A stretch of 64,000 nucleotides of DNA, taken from NCBI RefSeq assembly GCF_000212695.1, contig NC_015514.1:4030001-4094000 (forward strand). The letters run 5' to 3'. Of this stretch, positions 23,409 to 38,600 are shown piece by piece. Made by a program: the position numbers and the translations under genes. The notes below the pieces were generated by a model. That model was not told where the DNA came from. It made no database searches and was given only the letters and a program-made list of their open reading frames with translations. The stretch's first letter is position 1. Each line of letters begins with the position of its first letter. This stretch comes from Cellulomonas fimi ATCC 484 (GTDB taxonomy: Bacteria; Actinomycetota; Actinomycetes; Actinomycetales; Cellulomonadaceae).

Positions 23409-24797
23409 ATGGAGGTCGGGACCGCGGAACGACCGACCGCGCTGCGGCGGACCATCGGCCGCCGGGTGCTCGTCCTGTTCGTCGTGGGCGACATCCTCGG
23501 CGCCGGGATCTACGCGCTCACGGGCAAGGTCGCCGCCGAGGTCGGCGGCATGGTGTGGCTGCCGTTCGTGTGCGCGTTCGTGCTGGCCACGCTCACGGCG
23601 ACGGCCTACGCCGAGCTCGTCGGCCGCTTCCCGAAGGCCGCCGGCGCCGCCCTGTACGCGCAGCGCGCCTTCGGCCGGCCGTTCCTCACGTTCGTCGTGG
23701 CGTTCGCCGTCATGATGTCCGGCGTCACGAGCGCGAGCGCCGCCGCCCGCGCGTTCGGCGGGGACTACCTCGCGGAGCTCGTCACCGTGCCGACGCTCGT
23801 CGCCGCGTGGGGGTTCCTGCTCGCCGTCACGGCCGTCAACCTGCTCGGCATCTCCGAGTCCGTGCGCGTCAACGTCGTGCTGACGGTCGTCGAGGCGACC
23901 GGGCTGCTCGTCATCCTCGCGATCGGCGGGTGGGCGCTGCTGACCGGCGACGGCGACCCGTCCCGGGCGTTCGTGCTCGACACCGACGGGCCCGCCTGGA
24001 TGGCGGTCCTCGGCGCGACAGCCCTCGCGTTCTACGCGCTGCTCGGGTTCGAGGACTCCGTGAACCTCGCCGAGGAGTGCCGTGCGCCGCGTCGCGACTT
24101 CCCGCGCGCGCTGTTCGGCGGGCTCGCGGTCGCCGGGCTGATCTACGTCGGGGTGGCGTTCACGTCGTCGATGCTCGTCGAGACCGACGTGCTCGCCGGG
24201 TCCACCGGTCCGCTGCTCGAGGTCGTCAAGGTCGCGGGGCTGACCGTGCCGCCCGCGCTGTTCGCCGTCGTGGCGCTGCTCGCGGTGTCCAACACCGCGC
24301 TCATCAACATGCTCATGGCGTCGCGCCTCGTCTACGGCATGGCGCAGGAGCGGATCGTGCCGCGCGTGCTCGGCCAGGTCGGGCGGCGGCAGACGCCGCA
24401 CGTCGCGATCGCGTTCACCGTGGCGGTCGCGCTGACGCTCGTCTCGACCGGCGACCTCGCGGGCCTGGCGGACACCACCGTCCTGCTCCTGCTGCTCGTC
24501 TTCGCCACCGTCAACGTCTCGGTCCTCGTGCTGCGGCGACGCCCCGCGGACGCGGACGACGACGGGGGCACCGCCGACGCCGACGACGCCCGCGCGCGGG
24601 GCTACCGGGCGCCGACGTGGGCACCCGTGGCCGGTGCCGTCGTCTCGCTCGTGCTCGCGTCGCCGCTCACCAGCCGGGACCCCGCCGTGTACCTGCGGGC
24701 GGGTGTGCTCCTCGCCGTCGGCGTCGTGCTCTACGTCGTCAACCGGTGGGCGCTGTCCCGCGCGGGCGGGCCCGTGGGTGACGCGTCCGGCGCCTGA
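23409..24797 (+). CDS. APC-superfamily amino acid permease
   Basis: A 462-residue secondary transporter with about 12-14 helices. Helix 1 carries the substrate-binding break GDILGAGIYALTGKV, a classic APC signature. FYALLGFEDSVNLAEECRAPRRDFPRAL (two segments around helix 6 and its loop) and NTALINMLMASRLVYGMAQE in helix 8 are also typical. It is most like the YfnA/cationic amino acid group, but the substrate is not proven. The ATG at 23409 follows a GGGGGGTG sequence. A hydrophilic Asp/Ala-rich loop (about 386-402) is an unusual low-complexity insert. Confidence 0.9.
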   Translation: MEVGTAERPTALRRTIGRRVLVLFVVGDILGAGIYALTGKVAAEVGGMVWLPFVCAFVLATLTATAYAELVGRFPKAAGAALYAQRAFGRPFLTFVVAFAVMMSGVTSASAAARAFGGDYLAELVTVPTLVAAWGFLLAVTAVNLLGISESVRVNVVLTVVEATGLLVILAIGGWALLTGDGDPSRAFVLDTDGPAWMAVLGATALAFYALLGFEDSVNLAEECRAPRRDFPRALFGGLAVAGLIYVGVAFTSSMLVETDVLAGSTGPLLEVVKVAGLTVPPALFAVVALLAVSNTALINMLMASRLVYGMAQERIVPRVLGQVGRRQTPHVAIAFTVAVALTLVSTGDLAGLADTTVLLLLLVFATVNVSVLVLRRRPADADDDGGTADADDARARGYRAPTWAPVAGAVVSLVLASPLTSRDPAVYLRAGVLLAVGVVLYVVNRWALSRAGGPVGDASGA

Positions 24798-24842
24798 CCG
24801 GCCGCTCGCCCGCGTCGCCGCTCGCCGGCGGTGGCGGGTCGG

Positions 24843-24898
24843 CGGGTCGGCGGCGGCGGGTCAGCGGTGCCGGGTCGGCGGCGGCGGGTCAGCGGTGC
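24843..24898. repeat. 28-bp tandem repeat between convergent genes
   Basis: Two perfect 28-bp units (24843-24870, 24871-24898) starting CGGGTCGGCGGCGGCGGGTC are followed by degenerate copies to about 24940. They fill the gap between the APC permease and deaminase stops. The array is probably a variable-number repeat. Confidence 0.8.
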
Positions 24899-24941
24899 CG
24901 GGTCGGCGGCGGCGGATCGGCGGCGGGTCGGCGGTGGCGTG

Positions 24942-25427
24942 TCAGCGGTGGCGGTCCGCGTGCTCGCGGTGCAGCGCGCACACCTCGTCGACGAGCGCCT
25001 CGACCGGACCCTCGACGACCGCACCGGGGACGACGCCCTTGATCGGCAGGCTCGCGACCGGGCCGGGCGCGAGGCCCCACCCGCGGCGCCACGCGGCGAG
25101 CTGCCCGCTCGACGCGACGTAGACGATCCGGCCGAGCCCGGCCCACCCGTGCGCGGCCGCACACATGGGGCAGTGCTCGCCGGACGTGTAGACGGTGCAC
25201 CCGGCGCGCTCCTCGACGGGCAGGTGCGCGGCGGCCCACCGGGCGATCTCGAGCTCGGGATGGCGGGTCCCGTCGCCGTCCTTCACGCGGTTGCGGTCGG
25301 CGAGCAGGACGGTTCCCCCGGCGTCGACGAGGACCGACCCGAACGGCTCGTCGCCGTCGTCGAGCGCCTCCCGCGCGAGCTCCAGGCACCGGCGCAGGTG
25401 GGCGAGGTCGACGTCCGAGACGGCCAT
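24942..25427 (-). CDS. Nucleoside/guanine deaminase-type cytidine deaminase superfamily protein
   Basis: A 161-residue zinc enzyme. The zinc site is complete: His56-Pro-Glu58 (catalytic Glu) in GTRHPELE, and Cys86/Cys89 in TSGEHCPMCAAAH. This fits guanine deaminase or a related nucleobase deaminase rather than TadA, which usually carries HAE; the assignment is tentative. The ATG at 25427 is six bases after TAGGGT (leaderless). A 28-bp tandem repeat lies immediately downstream. It could act in purine salvage. Confidence 0.88.
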   Translation of the reverse strand: MAVSDVDLAHLRRCLELAREALDDGDEPFGSVLVDAGGTVLLADRNRVKDGDGTRHPELEIARWAAAHLPVEERAGCTVYTSGEHCPMCAAAHGWAGLGRIVYVASSGQLAAWRRGWGLAPGPVASLPIKGVVPGAVVEGPVEALVDEVCALHREHADRHR

Positions 25428-25439
25428 GGGGCGACCCTA
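25428..25439 (-). promoter_or_regulatory. TAGGGT -10 element with leaderless start
   Basis: Minus-strand TAGGGT (25439-25434) plus six bases precedes the ATG at 25427. It lies just beyond the hairpin that ends the upstream gene. Confidence 0.6.
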
Positions 25440-25494
25440 GCCGCGGCGCTCGCGACCGGCTCGGGCTGGGTCCGGCGAGCGGGGCCCGGACGCG

Positions 25495-25528
25495 GCGACG
25501 CCGGCCCCTGCGGAGGGACCGGCGTCGC
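25495..25528. terminator. Hairpin terminator downstream of the SRPBCC gene
   Basis: GCGACGCCGG (25495-25504) pairs perfectly with CCGGCGTCGC (25519-25528), with a 14-base loop that can add a CCCT/AGGG pairing. It lies 22 bp past the stop of the minus-strand gene. Confidence 0.65.
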
Positions 25529-25549
25529 GCGTGCGCGGGGCGGGTGGCG

Positions 25550-25996
25550 TCAGAGGTCGCCGCGCCACGCCCCCGTCTCGGTGCCGCGCGTCTCGATGAA
25601 CTCGCGGAAGCGCTCGAGGTCGGCCTTCACCTGGCGGTCGTCCATGCCGACGGCGGCGCCGACCTTCTCGACGACGCCCTCGGGCTGCCAGTCGATCCGG
25701 GCGGTCACGCGCGTGCGGTTCTCGGCCAGCTTGTCGAACGTGACGACGCCCGCGTGGGTCGTTCCGTCGACGCTGCGCCACGAGACGCGGTCGTCGGGGT
25801 GCTGGTCGACGATCTCGGCGTCGAACTCGCGGTGCACGCCGCCGACGGACGTCGTCCAGTGCGTGTGCCGGTCGTCGGTCTGGGTGATGCGCTCGACGCC
25901 TCCCATGAACCGGGGGAAGTCCTCGAACTGCGTCCACTGGTCGTAGACGGTGCGGATCGGGACGTCGACCTCGACGGTCTGCTCGATGGTGGCCAT
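25550..25996 (-). CDS. SRPBCC (START-like) family protein
   Basis: A 148-residue soluble helix-grip protein of the polyketide cyclase/dehydrase-type SRPBCC superfamily. It starts MATIEQTVEVDVPIRTVYDQWTQ and continues FEDFPRFMGGVERI, the common pattern of actinobacterial single-domain members. These bind hydrophobic ligands in a central pocket (family knowledge); ligand and role here are unknown. AAGGAGGA precedes the ATG. A minus-strand TAGCGT at 26042-26037 is a plausible -10 giving a 40-base leader. A strong hairpin follows the stop. Confidence 0.88.
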   Translation of the reverse strand: MATIEQTVEVDVPIRTVYDQWTQFEDFPRFMGGVERITQTDDRHTHWTTSVGGVHREFDAEIVDQHPDDRVSWRSVDGTTHAGVVTFDKLAENRTRVTARIDWQPEGVVEKVGAAVGMDDRQVKADLERFREFIETRGTETGAWRGDL

Positions 25997-26100
25997 GCCG
26001 TTGTCCTCCTTCGTCAGGCGGGTTCCGGTCGTTCCACGCTAGGAACCGCTCCGCGTCCTCGCACGGCGGCCGGGCACGACCACACGTCTGGGTGACCGTG

Positions 26101-26118
26101 GATGTGAGCGTTAACATC
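26101..26118. promoter_or_regulatory. LacI-type palindromic operator overlapping the alpha-galactosidase promoter
   Basis: GATGTGAGCGTTAACATC is an 18-bp CpG-centred inverted repeat with 7 of 9 positions symmetrical. TAACAT at 26112-26117 inside it could be the -10, so a bound repressor would block transcription. LacI-family regulators of glycosidase genes in Actinobacteria use such sites (the known CelR operator is TGGGAGCGCTCCCA). The assignment to a specific regulator is unknown. Confidence 0.6.
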
Positions 26119-26185
26119 GATGGAACCGCCGGTCGCGCCGCCGCACGCGCGCGCACCGGACCGTCCCCGAGCGCACGGAGACCAC

Positions 26186-27523
26186 ATGGCGACGACGCCC
26201 TCCCCCCGACCGCCCATGGGCTGGAACAGCTGGGACTGCTACGGCACGACCGTGACCGAGGCGGAGGTGATGGCGAACGCCGAGTTCATGGCCGAGCACC
26301 TGCTGCCGTACGGGTGGGACACGGTCGTCGTGGACATCGACTGGTCGGACCCGACGGCCCGGTCGCACGGCTACAACGCGGGCGCGCCGCTCGCGATGGA
26401 CGCGCACGGCCGCCTCGTCCCGGACCCGGGCCGCTTCCCGAGCGCCACGGGCGGCGCGGGCTTCGGACCGCTCGCCGACCGGGTGCACGCGCTCGGGCTG
26501 CGGTTCGGCATCCACACGATGCGGGGCATCCCGCGCGGCGCGGTCGAGCAGGACCTGCCCGTGCTCGGCGCGGCCGGCGTCACGGCGTCGGCGGTGGCGG
26601 ACGCGACGAACGTCTGCGAGTGGAACCCCGACATGCTCGGCCTGGACCACCGGCACCCCGGCGCGCAGGCGTACTACGACTCGACGCTCGCGCTGTACGC
26701 GGACTGGGGCGTGGACTTCGTCAAGGCCGACGACATGCTGTGGCCCTACCAGGCGGCGGACATCGAGGCGTACGCGCGCGCGATCGAGCGCTCCGGCCGG
26801 CCGATCGAGCTCAGCCTGTCGCCCGGCCGTGACCTGTCGCTGACGCGCCTGGACCACCTGCGGCAGCACGCGACCATGTGGCGCGTCTGCGACGACCTGT
26901 GGGACCGCTGGGAGGACGTCGAGGCCAACTTCGCGCGGTTCGCGCGGTGGGCGCCGTTCGCCTCCGCGCAGGGCTGGCCGGACGGCGACATGCTGCCGCT
27001 CGGGCGCGTCGGGATCCGGGCCGAGCGCGGAGAGCCGCGGCACGACGGCCTGACGCCCGACGAGCGGGTCTCGCTGATGACGCTGTGGGTGGTCGCGCGC
27101 TCGCCGCTCATGATCGGCGGGGACCTGCCGACGTCCGACCCGGCGACGGTCGCGCTGTTCCAGAACGCCGACGTCCTGGCGGTGCACGCCGCCTCGTCCG
27201 GGAACCGGGAGGTGTTCCGCGAGGACGGGCTCGTGCTGTGGGCGGCCGAGGGGCCGGACGGCGTGCGGTACGTCGCGGCCTTCAACCTGCGCGAGGAGCC
27301 GCGGTCGGTCGCGCTCGACGCGGGGAACGTCGGGCTGCCGGTGGGTGCCGACGACGACGTGGCCGGCGAGGTCGTCGAGCTGTGGACCGGCGCGCGGGTC
27401 CGGACGTCGGCCGTCACGGTGCAGAGCGACGACGCGCGCGGGGTCGCGCCGGGCAGTGCGGCGCTGCACGTCACGCTCGCGCCGCACGGGGCCGCGCTGC
27501 TGCGCTGCACGCCCGTCCGCTGA
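26186..27523 (+). CDS. GH27 alpha-galactosidase
   Basis: A 445-residue intracellular enzyme (no signal peptide) predicted to release alpha-galactose from melibiose/raffinose-type or galactomannan-derived sugars. The TIM barrel begins PPMGWNSWDCYG, the GH27 hallmark. The nucleophile is Asp182 in FVKADDM, and the acid/base Asp is within RVCDDLWDRW (236/237). The C-terminal beta domain (about 330-445) includes VAAFNLREEPRSV. GH27 can also include alpha-N-acetylgalactosaminidases or isomalto-dextranases, so specificity is inferred. The ATG at 26186 has GGAG upstream. Its own LacI-type operator separates it from the ROK-controlled genes downstream. Confidence 0.9.
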   Translation: MATTPSPRPPMGWNSWDCYGTTVTEAEVMANAEFMAEHLLPYGWDTVVVDIDWSDPTARSHGYNAGAPLAMDAHGRLVPDPGRFPSATGGAGFGPLADRVHALGLRFGIHTMRGIPRGAVEQDLPVLGAAGVTASAVADATNVCEWNPDMLGLDHRHPGAQAYYDSTLALYADWGVDFVKADDMLWPYQAADIEAYARAIERSGRPIELSLSPGRDLSLTRLDHLRQHATMWRVCDDLWDRWEDVEANFARFARWAPFASAQGWPDGDMLPLGRVGIRAERGEPRHDGLTPDERVSLMTLWVVARSPLMIGGDLPTSDPATVALFQNADVLAVHAASSGNREVFREDGLVLWAAEGPDGVRYVAAFNLREEPRSVALDAGNVGLPVGADDDVAGEVVELWTGARVRTSAVTVQSDDARGVAPGSAALHVTLAPHGAALLRCTPVR

Positions 27524-27581
27524 GGTCGGCCGCCCGCGGCGACCGTTGCCCGCCCTGACGGCGGCGGTCGCCACGGGTGAG

Positions 27582-27627
27582 TTGACGGCAATTCGTTCGA
27601 CCCTCAGACTAAGGGTTGGAAAGTCTG
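27582..27627 (+). promoter_or_regulatory. Promoter and candidate ROK operator of the GH35-GH43 operon
   Basis: TTGACG (27582-27587) and CAGACT (27605-27610) with a 17-bp spacer form a good promoter. The -10 lies inside CCCTCAGACTAAGGG (27601-27615), an imperfect palindrome. The 27 bp from 27601 match 22 of 27 bases of the element at 41892-41918 in front of the transporter operon, which encodes a ROK repressor. Confidence 0.6.
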
Positions 27628-27700
27628 TGCCGCGCTCGTCCTCCAGCACGTCCGGCCCAGCGACGACGCCGTGTCGACGGAGACAGGGAAGGGGCGGGCC

Positions 27701-34412
<6,712 letters not shown>

Positions 34413-34456
34413 CCCACGAGCCCGCGGCCGCGTCCCCGCACGCTGCCCGCCGCCGC

Positions 34457-34527
34457 CGACATCGCGAGGTGTCGTCGGAATCGTGAGTCGGAGCTCGCGA
34501 TCTCGACGGGATCTCGCGATCTCGACG
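34457..34527. repeat. 71-bp TCGCGA palindromic repeat, copy C
   Basis: Aligns without gaps to copies A and B but with more changes: CGACATCGCGAG at 34457-34468, a degraded second arm AATCGTGAG, and two intact inverted arms CTCGCGATCTCG. It lies between convergent genes (gap 34413-34710), so the family is not tied to promoters. Flanks are C-rich left and G-rich right. Confidence 0.75.
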
Positions 34528-34639
34528 GCCGGGTGGGCTGGGCGCTGCGGGGCGGGCGTCGGCGAGCGGGACACCTCGCCCGGAGGGCGGCACCCGGGCC
34601 GCCGCCGGGGCCGTGGGCGTGAGGTCGTCACTCCCCGCT

Positions 34640-34686
34640 GAGTTCGTCAGGTGCAGCCGACGAACTCGACCCGGACTGACGAACTC
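34640..34686. terminator. Inverted-repeat element with GACGAACTC words, likely bidirectional terminator
   Basis: GAGTTCGTCAG (34640-34650) pairs perfectly with CTGACGAACTC (34676-34686). A third copy GACGAACTC (34659-34667) lies in the loop and can pair with the first arm instead. The layout echoes the 71-bp repeats but with another core word. It sits 25 bp past the stop of the minus-strand ROK gene. Confidence 0.55.
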
Positions 34687-34710
34687 GTCGGCGGGGCGGG
34701 GGGCCGGTGG

Positions 34711-35952
34711 CTAGAGGGCCAGGGGGGCCCTCGTGGTCACCAGGCCGACGTCGCCCAGGAAGCGTTCGAAGGCGAGGGTGGCCATCCCGATGGCGGCGGA
34801 GTTGCCGCGGACCGTGGAGATGCCGAGGGTCAGGTCCGTGGCGGCGCCGTTCGGGGACTGGGTGCGGATCTCCGACTGGGTGCCGGGCAGCAGGTGCTCG
34901 CCCAACGCCCACGCGGTCCAGCCGGTGAGCATGACCACCTCGGGGTTGATGATCGCGACGACGTCCGCGATCGCCGAGCCGAGGTAGCGGGCCGTGCGGT
35001 CGAGCGTCTCGACCACGGCCGGGTCGGGGTCCGGGCCGTCGAGGGCGGACGCGAGGGCGCCGATGACGTCGCGCTGCTGCAGGTCGGGGTCGGCCAGCGG
35101 GTGGTCGGGCGCGATCTCGCGCAGCGTCTGCTGGATGCCGGGCGCACCGACGTAGGCCTCGACGCAGCCGCGCCGCCCGCACCGGCAGCCCCGGCCGTCG
35201 TGGACGAGCAGGGAGTGGCCCCACTCGCCCGCGGAGTTGGTCGCGCCGCGCAGGATCGTGCCCTCGAGGACGATGCCCGCGCCGACGCCCGTGCCGAGGT
35301 TGATGGTCACCATGCTGGACGCGCCGCGCCCGGTGCCGAGCCACAGCTCGGCGGTCGCGATGGCCTTGAGCGGGTTCTCGACGACGAGCGGCAGGCCGAC
35401 GCGGGCCCGCAGCAGGTCGATGAGGTCGTCGGCGCGCCACGACCACTTCGGCACGACGACGGACATCGCGCCGGTGCTGCGCTGGACGAGCCCGGGCAGC
35501 GCGACCCCGACGCCGAGCAGGCGGGACCGGTCGAGCCCGGTGGACGCGACGGCCTCGTCGAGAGCGCGGACGATCGCGTCGACCACGTACTCGGCGGACG
35601 TCTCGTGCTCGTCGAGGGTCAGGTCCGCGGTGCCGACCTCGGCGAGGGCGGCGTCGAACACGTGCGCGCTCACGTAGGTCTCGGCGACGTCGATGCCCGC
35701 GATGAGGCCGCGGCCGCCGTTGATGCGCAGGGTCGTGGTGGGCCGCCCGACGCCGGTCGCGGCGAGCCCGGCCTCGACGACGAGCCCCTCCCCGATGAGC
35801 TCGGACACGACGGTCGCGACGGTCGCGAGGCTGAGCCCCGTGCGCCGCGCGAGCTCGTTGCGGGTGGACTCGCCGAGGGACAGCAGGGCGTGCAGGACGT
35901 CCAGCCGCGACTCCGAGCGGATGTCGCGCGACGACCTCTTCCGGACTGCCAT
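34711..35952 (-). CDS. ROK-family transcriptional repressor
   Basis: A 413-residue regulator with an N-terminal winged helix-turn-helix (about 15-75: RNELARRTGLSLATVATVVSEL in two parts) and a C-terminal ROK sugar-kinase-like domain. The ROK signature includes INLGTGVGAGIVLEG and the zinc-type motif CRCGRRGCVEAY. It probably senses galactose or an imported oligosaccharide. AAGGAG precedes the ATG at 35952, which starts two bases after the stop of the GH35 gene upstream. It is the last gene of the transporter operon, so it likely autoregulates that operon and the GH35-GH43 operon through the shared 15-bp sites (inference). Confidence 0.93.
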   Translation of the reverse strand: MAVRKRSSRDIRSESRLDVLHALLSLGESTRNELARRTGLSLATVATVVSELIGEGLVVEAGLAATGVGRPTTTLRINGGRGLIAGIDVAETYVSAHVFDAALAEVGTADLTLDEHETSAEYVVDAIVRALDEAVASTGLDRSRLLGVGVALPGLVQRSTGAMSVVVPKWSWRADDLIDLLRARVGLPLVVENPLKAIATAELWLGTGRGASSMVTINLGTGVGAGIVLEGTILRGATNSAGEWGHSLLVHDGRGCRCGRRGCVEAYVGAPGIQQTLREIAPDHPLADPDLQQRDVIGALASALDGPDPDPAVVETLDRTARYLGSAIADVVAIINPEVVMLTGWTAWALGEHLLPGTQSEIRTQSPNGAATDLTLGISTVRGNSAAIGMATLAFERFLGDVGLVTTRAPLAL

Positions 35953-35954
35953 CC

Positions 35955-38600
35955 CTACTCCTTGCTGGGCGTCACCAGCACGGCGACCAGTGCGGGGTCG
36001 GTGCGGCCGGCGGTGGCGCGCACCTGGAGACGTATGGTCCCACCGTTCCACGCCGCGGGGAGCCAGACCCGCCCGGGATCTCCGCCGGTGAACCGGGGGC
36101 GCGCGTCGTCGTCGAGCCACACGCGCCCGAGCAGCTCGTCGTGCGCGTAGACGGCGACCCGCACGTGGGTGCCCTCGAACCGGATCGAGCAGCCGCCCGA
36201 CGGCACGTCCACGTCGACCCAGCGCTCGTCGCCGGGGTCGAGCGCGAGCGGCAGGTCGACGGGCGCGCCGCCCGCCGACGACCCCGCGAGGGCCAGCAGG
36301 TCGTGGTCGGACTGCGCCTCGACGTCCCACCCGCGGACGGGCTCGAGCCGCAGCAGGGTCGTCGGCCCGAACGCGCCCGGTGCGTGCGGCACGGTCACGG
36401 TGATCTCGCGGCCCTCGCCGGGCGCGAGGTGGACCCACGGGTCGGTGGCGGTGACGAGCCGCTCGACGCCGTCGACGTGCACGCGCGCGGACCCGGGCAG
36501 GCCGTCGACGTGCAGCGCGTACGGCGACGTGCCGTCGACGTCCAGCCGGCGCCGGTAGGTGATCGGCTGGCCCACGCGCGTGCTGCTCCACCCGCCGAGG
36601 GTCCGCAGGGGCGCGGGCTCGCCGGCCCACTGCGAGCCGCCGTCGACGGTCCACAGCGCGTGCACGTCCTCGCGGCCGGTGACCGAGAAGACCTGCCCGA
36701 TGCCCCGCAGCGACCCCATCCGCATCGCGGGCAGGCGCACGTCGTCGAAGTTGGGGTGGCCCCACGTCTCGACGGTCGCGTCGACGCGGGTCGCGCCGTC
36801 GACCGGCACGAGCTCGGTCGCGCCGAAGCGGGCCCGCGTCGGCTGCGCCTGCCCGTCGAGGGCGAGGTCGACGAGGTCCGCCGCGCCGACGAGCAGCAGC
36901 TCGGTGACGTCGGTGACGTCGGCGGTGTAGTGCGTGCGGCCGCGCAGCACGCCGACCTGCTCGGACGCGGGCGGCAGGTCGTGCCGGACGGTGACGCCGG
37001 TGCGCGTCGGGAGGTCGAGCAGCCGGGCGGCCGTGATCCGGGCGGCGGTCGCGGCGGCGTGCGCGACGGCGGCGCGTCCGGACGGTCCGGCGGGGGCGGG
37101 GTGCCGCGTCCCGTCGGGGTCGGTCACGTCCTGCGGGTGCTGGACGACGACGTGCCAGGTCGTGGCGCCGTCGCTGACGTCGACCGACGCGGGTGAGCCG
37201 GGGACGGGCGCGTCGAGGCGCACCACGACGGGCGTGCCGTCGCCCGAACGCAGCGCGAGCGTGCTCGGCCCGTGCGCGGCGAGCACGAGCCCGTCCGGCC
37301 CGGCGCCGACGAGGTCGGCGGTCGCGAGGACGAGCGTGCCGTCGAGACCGAACCCGTCGAGGGGCAGGTCGCGCAGCACGAGCGTGCACGAGTGCGGGCG
37401 CAGCGTGACGACGAGGTCGTCGTCGGCCACGTCGGCGAGTGCCCGACGCCCGCCGCCGCCGGCAGCGAGGACGGCCGGACCTGCCACGTCCCCCAGGTTC
37501 GGGACCCCCAGCAGCGTCCCACCCCCGTCGAGCGCGAGCACCGACGGCGACGCGCTCGTGGGGACGTCGGTGCGGTAGGCGTCGTCGGCGGCGTGCGGGA
37601 CGGCGCGCGCGAGGCGGGCGCCGAGCGTGCGGGTCACGGCGGCGAGCACGCGGGCCTCGACCATCTCGGGACGCGGCTCGCCGACGGGCGACAGGTAGCC
37701 GCCGAAGTCGTAGTCGTGCGTCATGAACCCACCGGGGTCGCCCCAGTTGCCGGTCGACGGGGTCCAGCCGAAGTCGTACCCGGACGCCTGCAGGTAGGGC
37801 GCGAGGACGCGCGCGCCGCTGACGAGCAGCCGGCGCAGGGTGACGTGCGCGCGGTTGGTCTCGGTGACGAGCAGGGGCAGCCCGCGCCCGGCGAGCAGCT
37901 CGGCGTAGCGGCGGACCTCGGGCTCGACGAAGGCCGAGGCGTCGGAGGGGTAGAAGTTGAACGCGGGCACGACGCCCTCGACGTCACCGGTCGCCCCGGC
38001 GGCGTCGCCCTGCCCGGCGCACGCGATCAGCGGCACCTCGATGCCGTGCGCGAGCGCCATGTCCCGCAGCGCGCCCACGTAGGCGGTGCGGTCGGCGGTG
38101 TCGAAGAAGTCGAGCTCGTTCTCGAGCTGGACGGCGACGACGCTGCCGCCGTGCCCGTGCTGCCGGGCGGCGAGCAGGGGCAGCACCTGGTCGAACCAGC
38201 CGCGCACGGCGTCGAGGTACTGCGGCTCGGCCTGCCGGATCCGCAGGCCGGGGGTCAGCGGCAGCCACGCGGGCAGCGCGCCGCCGTCCCACTCGGAGCA
38301 GATGTACGGCCCCGGCCGGGCGATGACGGACAGCCCGGCCTCGTGCGCGAGGTCGAGGAACGCCCCCGCGTCACGCCGCCCCGCGAAGTCCCACTCGCCC
38401 GGGGCGAGCTCGTGGAAGTTCCACGGCAGGTACACGTCGATGACCGTGTACCCGGACGCGCGGACCTGGGCGAGGCGGTCCGCCCAGGTCTCGCGCGGCA
38501 GGCGGAAGTAGAACAGCGACGCGCACAGCAGCACCTGCTCCTGGCCGTCGAGCACGAGCCCGGACGTGGTGAGCCCGGGTCGCGTGTCGAGCACCGTCAC
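35955..38600 (-). CDS. GH35-like beta-galactosidase, large form
   Basis: An 881-residue cytosolic glycosidase. The N-terminal barrel is GH35-like: LLCASLFYFRLPRETW, YLPWNFHE, ARPGPYICSEW. The acid/base is Glu162 in QLENELDFF, and the nucleophile is Glu247 in LVTETNRAH. The remaining 550 residues are several beta-sandwich domains, much longer than the sister GH35 at 27701, and the two are only distantly alike. The start GTG at 38600 overlaps the permease stop as GTGA, so it is translated with the importer. It probably cleaves the sugar that the importer brings in. Confidence 0.9.
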   Translation of the reverse strand: MTVLDTRPGLTTSGLVLDGQEQVLLCASLFYFRLPRETWADRLAQVRASGYTVIDVYLPWNFHELAPGEWDFAGRRDAGAFLDLAHEAGLSVIARPGPYICSEWDGGALPAWLPLTPGLRIRQAEPQYLDAVRGWFDQVLPLLAARQHGHGGSVVAVQLENELDFFDTADRTAYVGALRDMALAHGIEVPLIACAGQGDAAGATGDVEGVVPAFNFYPSDASAFVEPEVRRYAELLAGRGLPLLVTETNRAHVTLRRLLVSGARVLAPYLQASGYDFGWTPSTGNWGDPGGFMTHDYDFGGYLSPVGEPRPEMVEARVLAAVTRTLGARLARAVPHAADDAYRTDVPTSASPSVLALDGGGTLLGVPNLGDVAGPAVLAAGGGGRRALADVADDDLVVTLRPHSCTLVLRDLPLDGFGLDGTLVLATADLVGAGPDGLVLAAHGPSTLALRSGDGTPVVVRLDAPVPGSPASVDVSDGATTWHVVVQHPQDVTDPDGTRHPAPAGPSGRAAVAHAAATAARITAARLLDLPTRTGVTVRHDLPPASEQVGVLRGRTHYTADVTDVTELLLVGAADLVDLALDGQAQPTRARFGATELVPVDGATRVDATVETWGHPNFDDVRLPAMRMGSLRGIGQVFSVTGREDVHALWTVDGGSQWAGEPAPLRTLGGWSSTRVGQPITYRRRLDVDGTSPYALHVDGLPGSARVHVDGVERLVTATDPWVHLAPGEGREITVTVPHAPGAFGPTTLLRLEPVRGWDVEAQSDHDLLALAGSSAGGAPVDLPLALDPGDERWVDVDVPSGGCSIRFEGTHVRVAVYAHDELLGRVWLDDDARPRFTGGDPGRVWLPAAWNGGTIRLQVRATAGRTDPALVAVLVTPSKE

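Noticed and set aside
23187..24940. CRISPR-like direct repeats
   Set aside because: The units are head-to-tail tandem repeats without unique spacers, and no cas gene is nearby.
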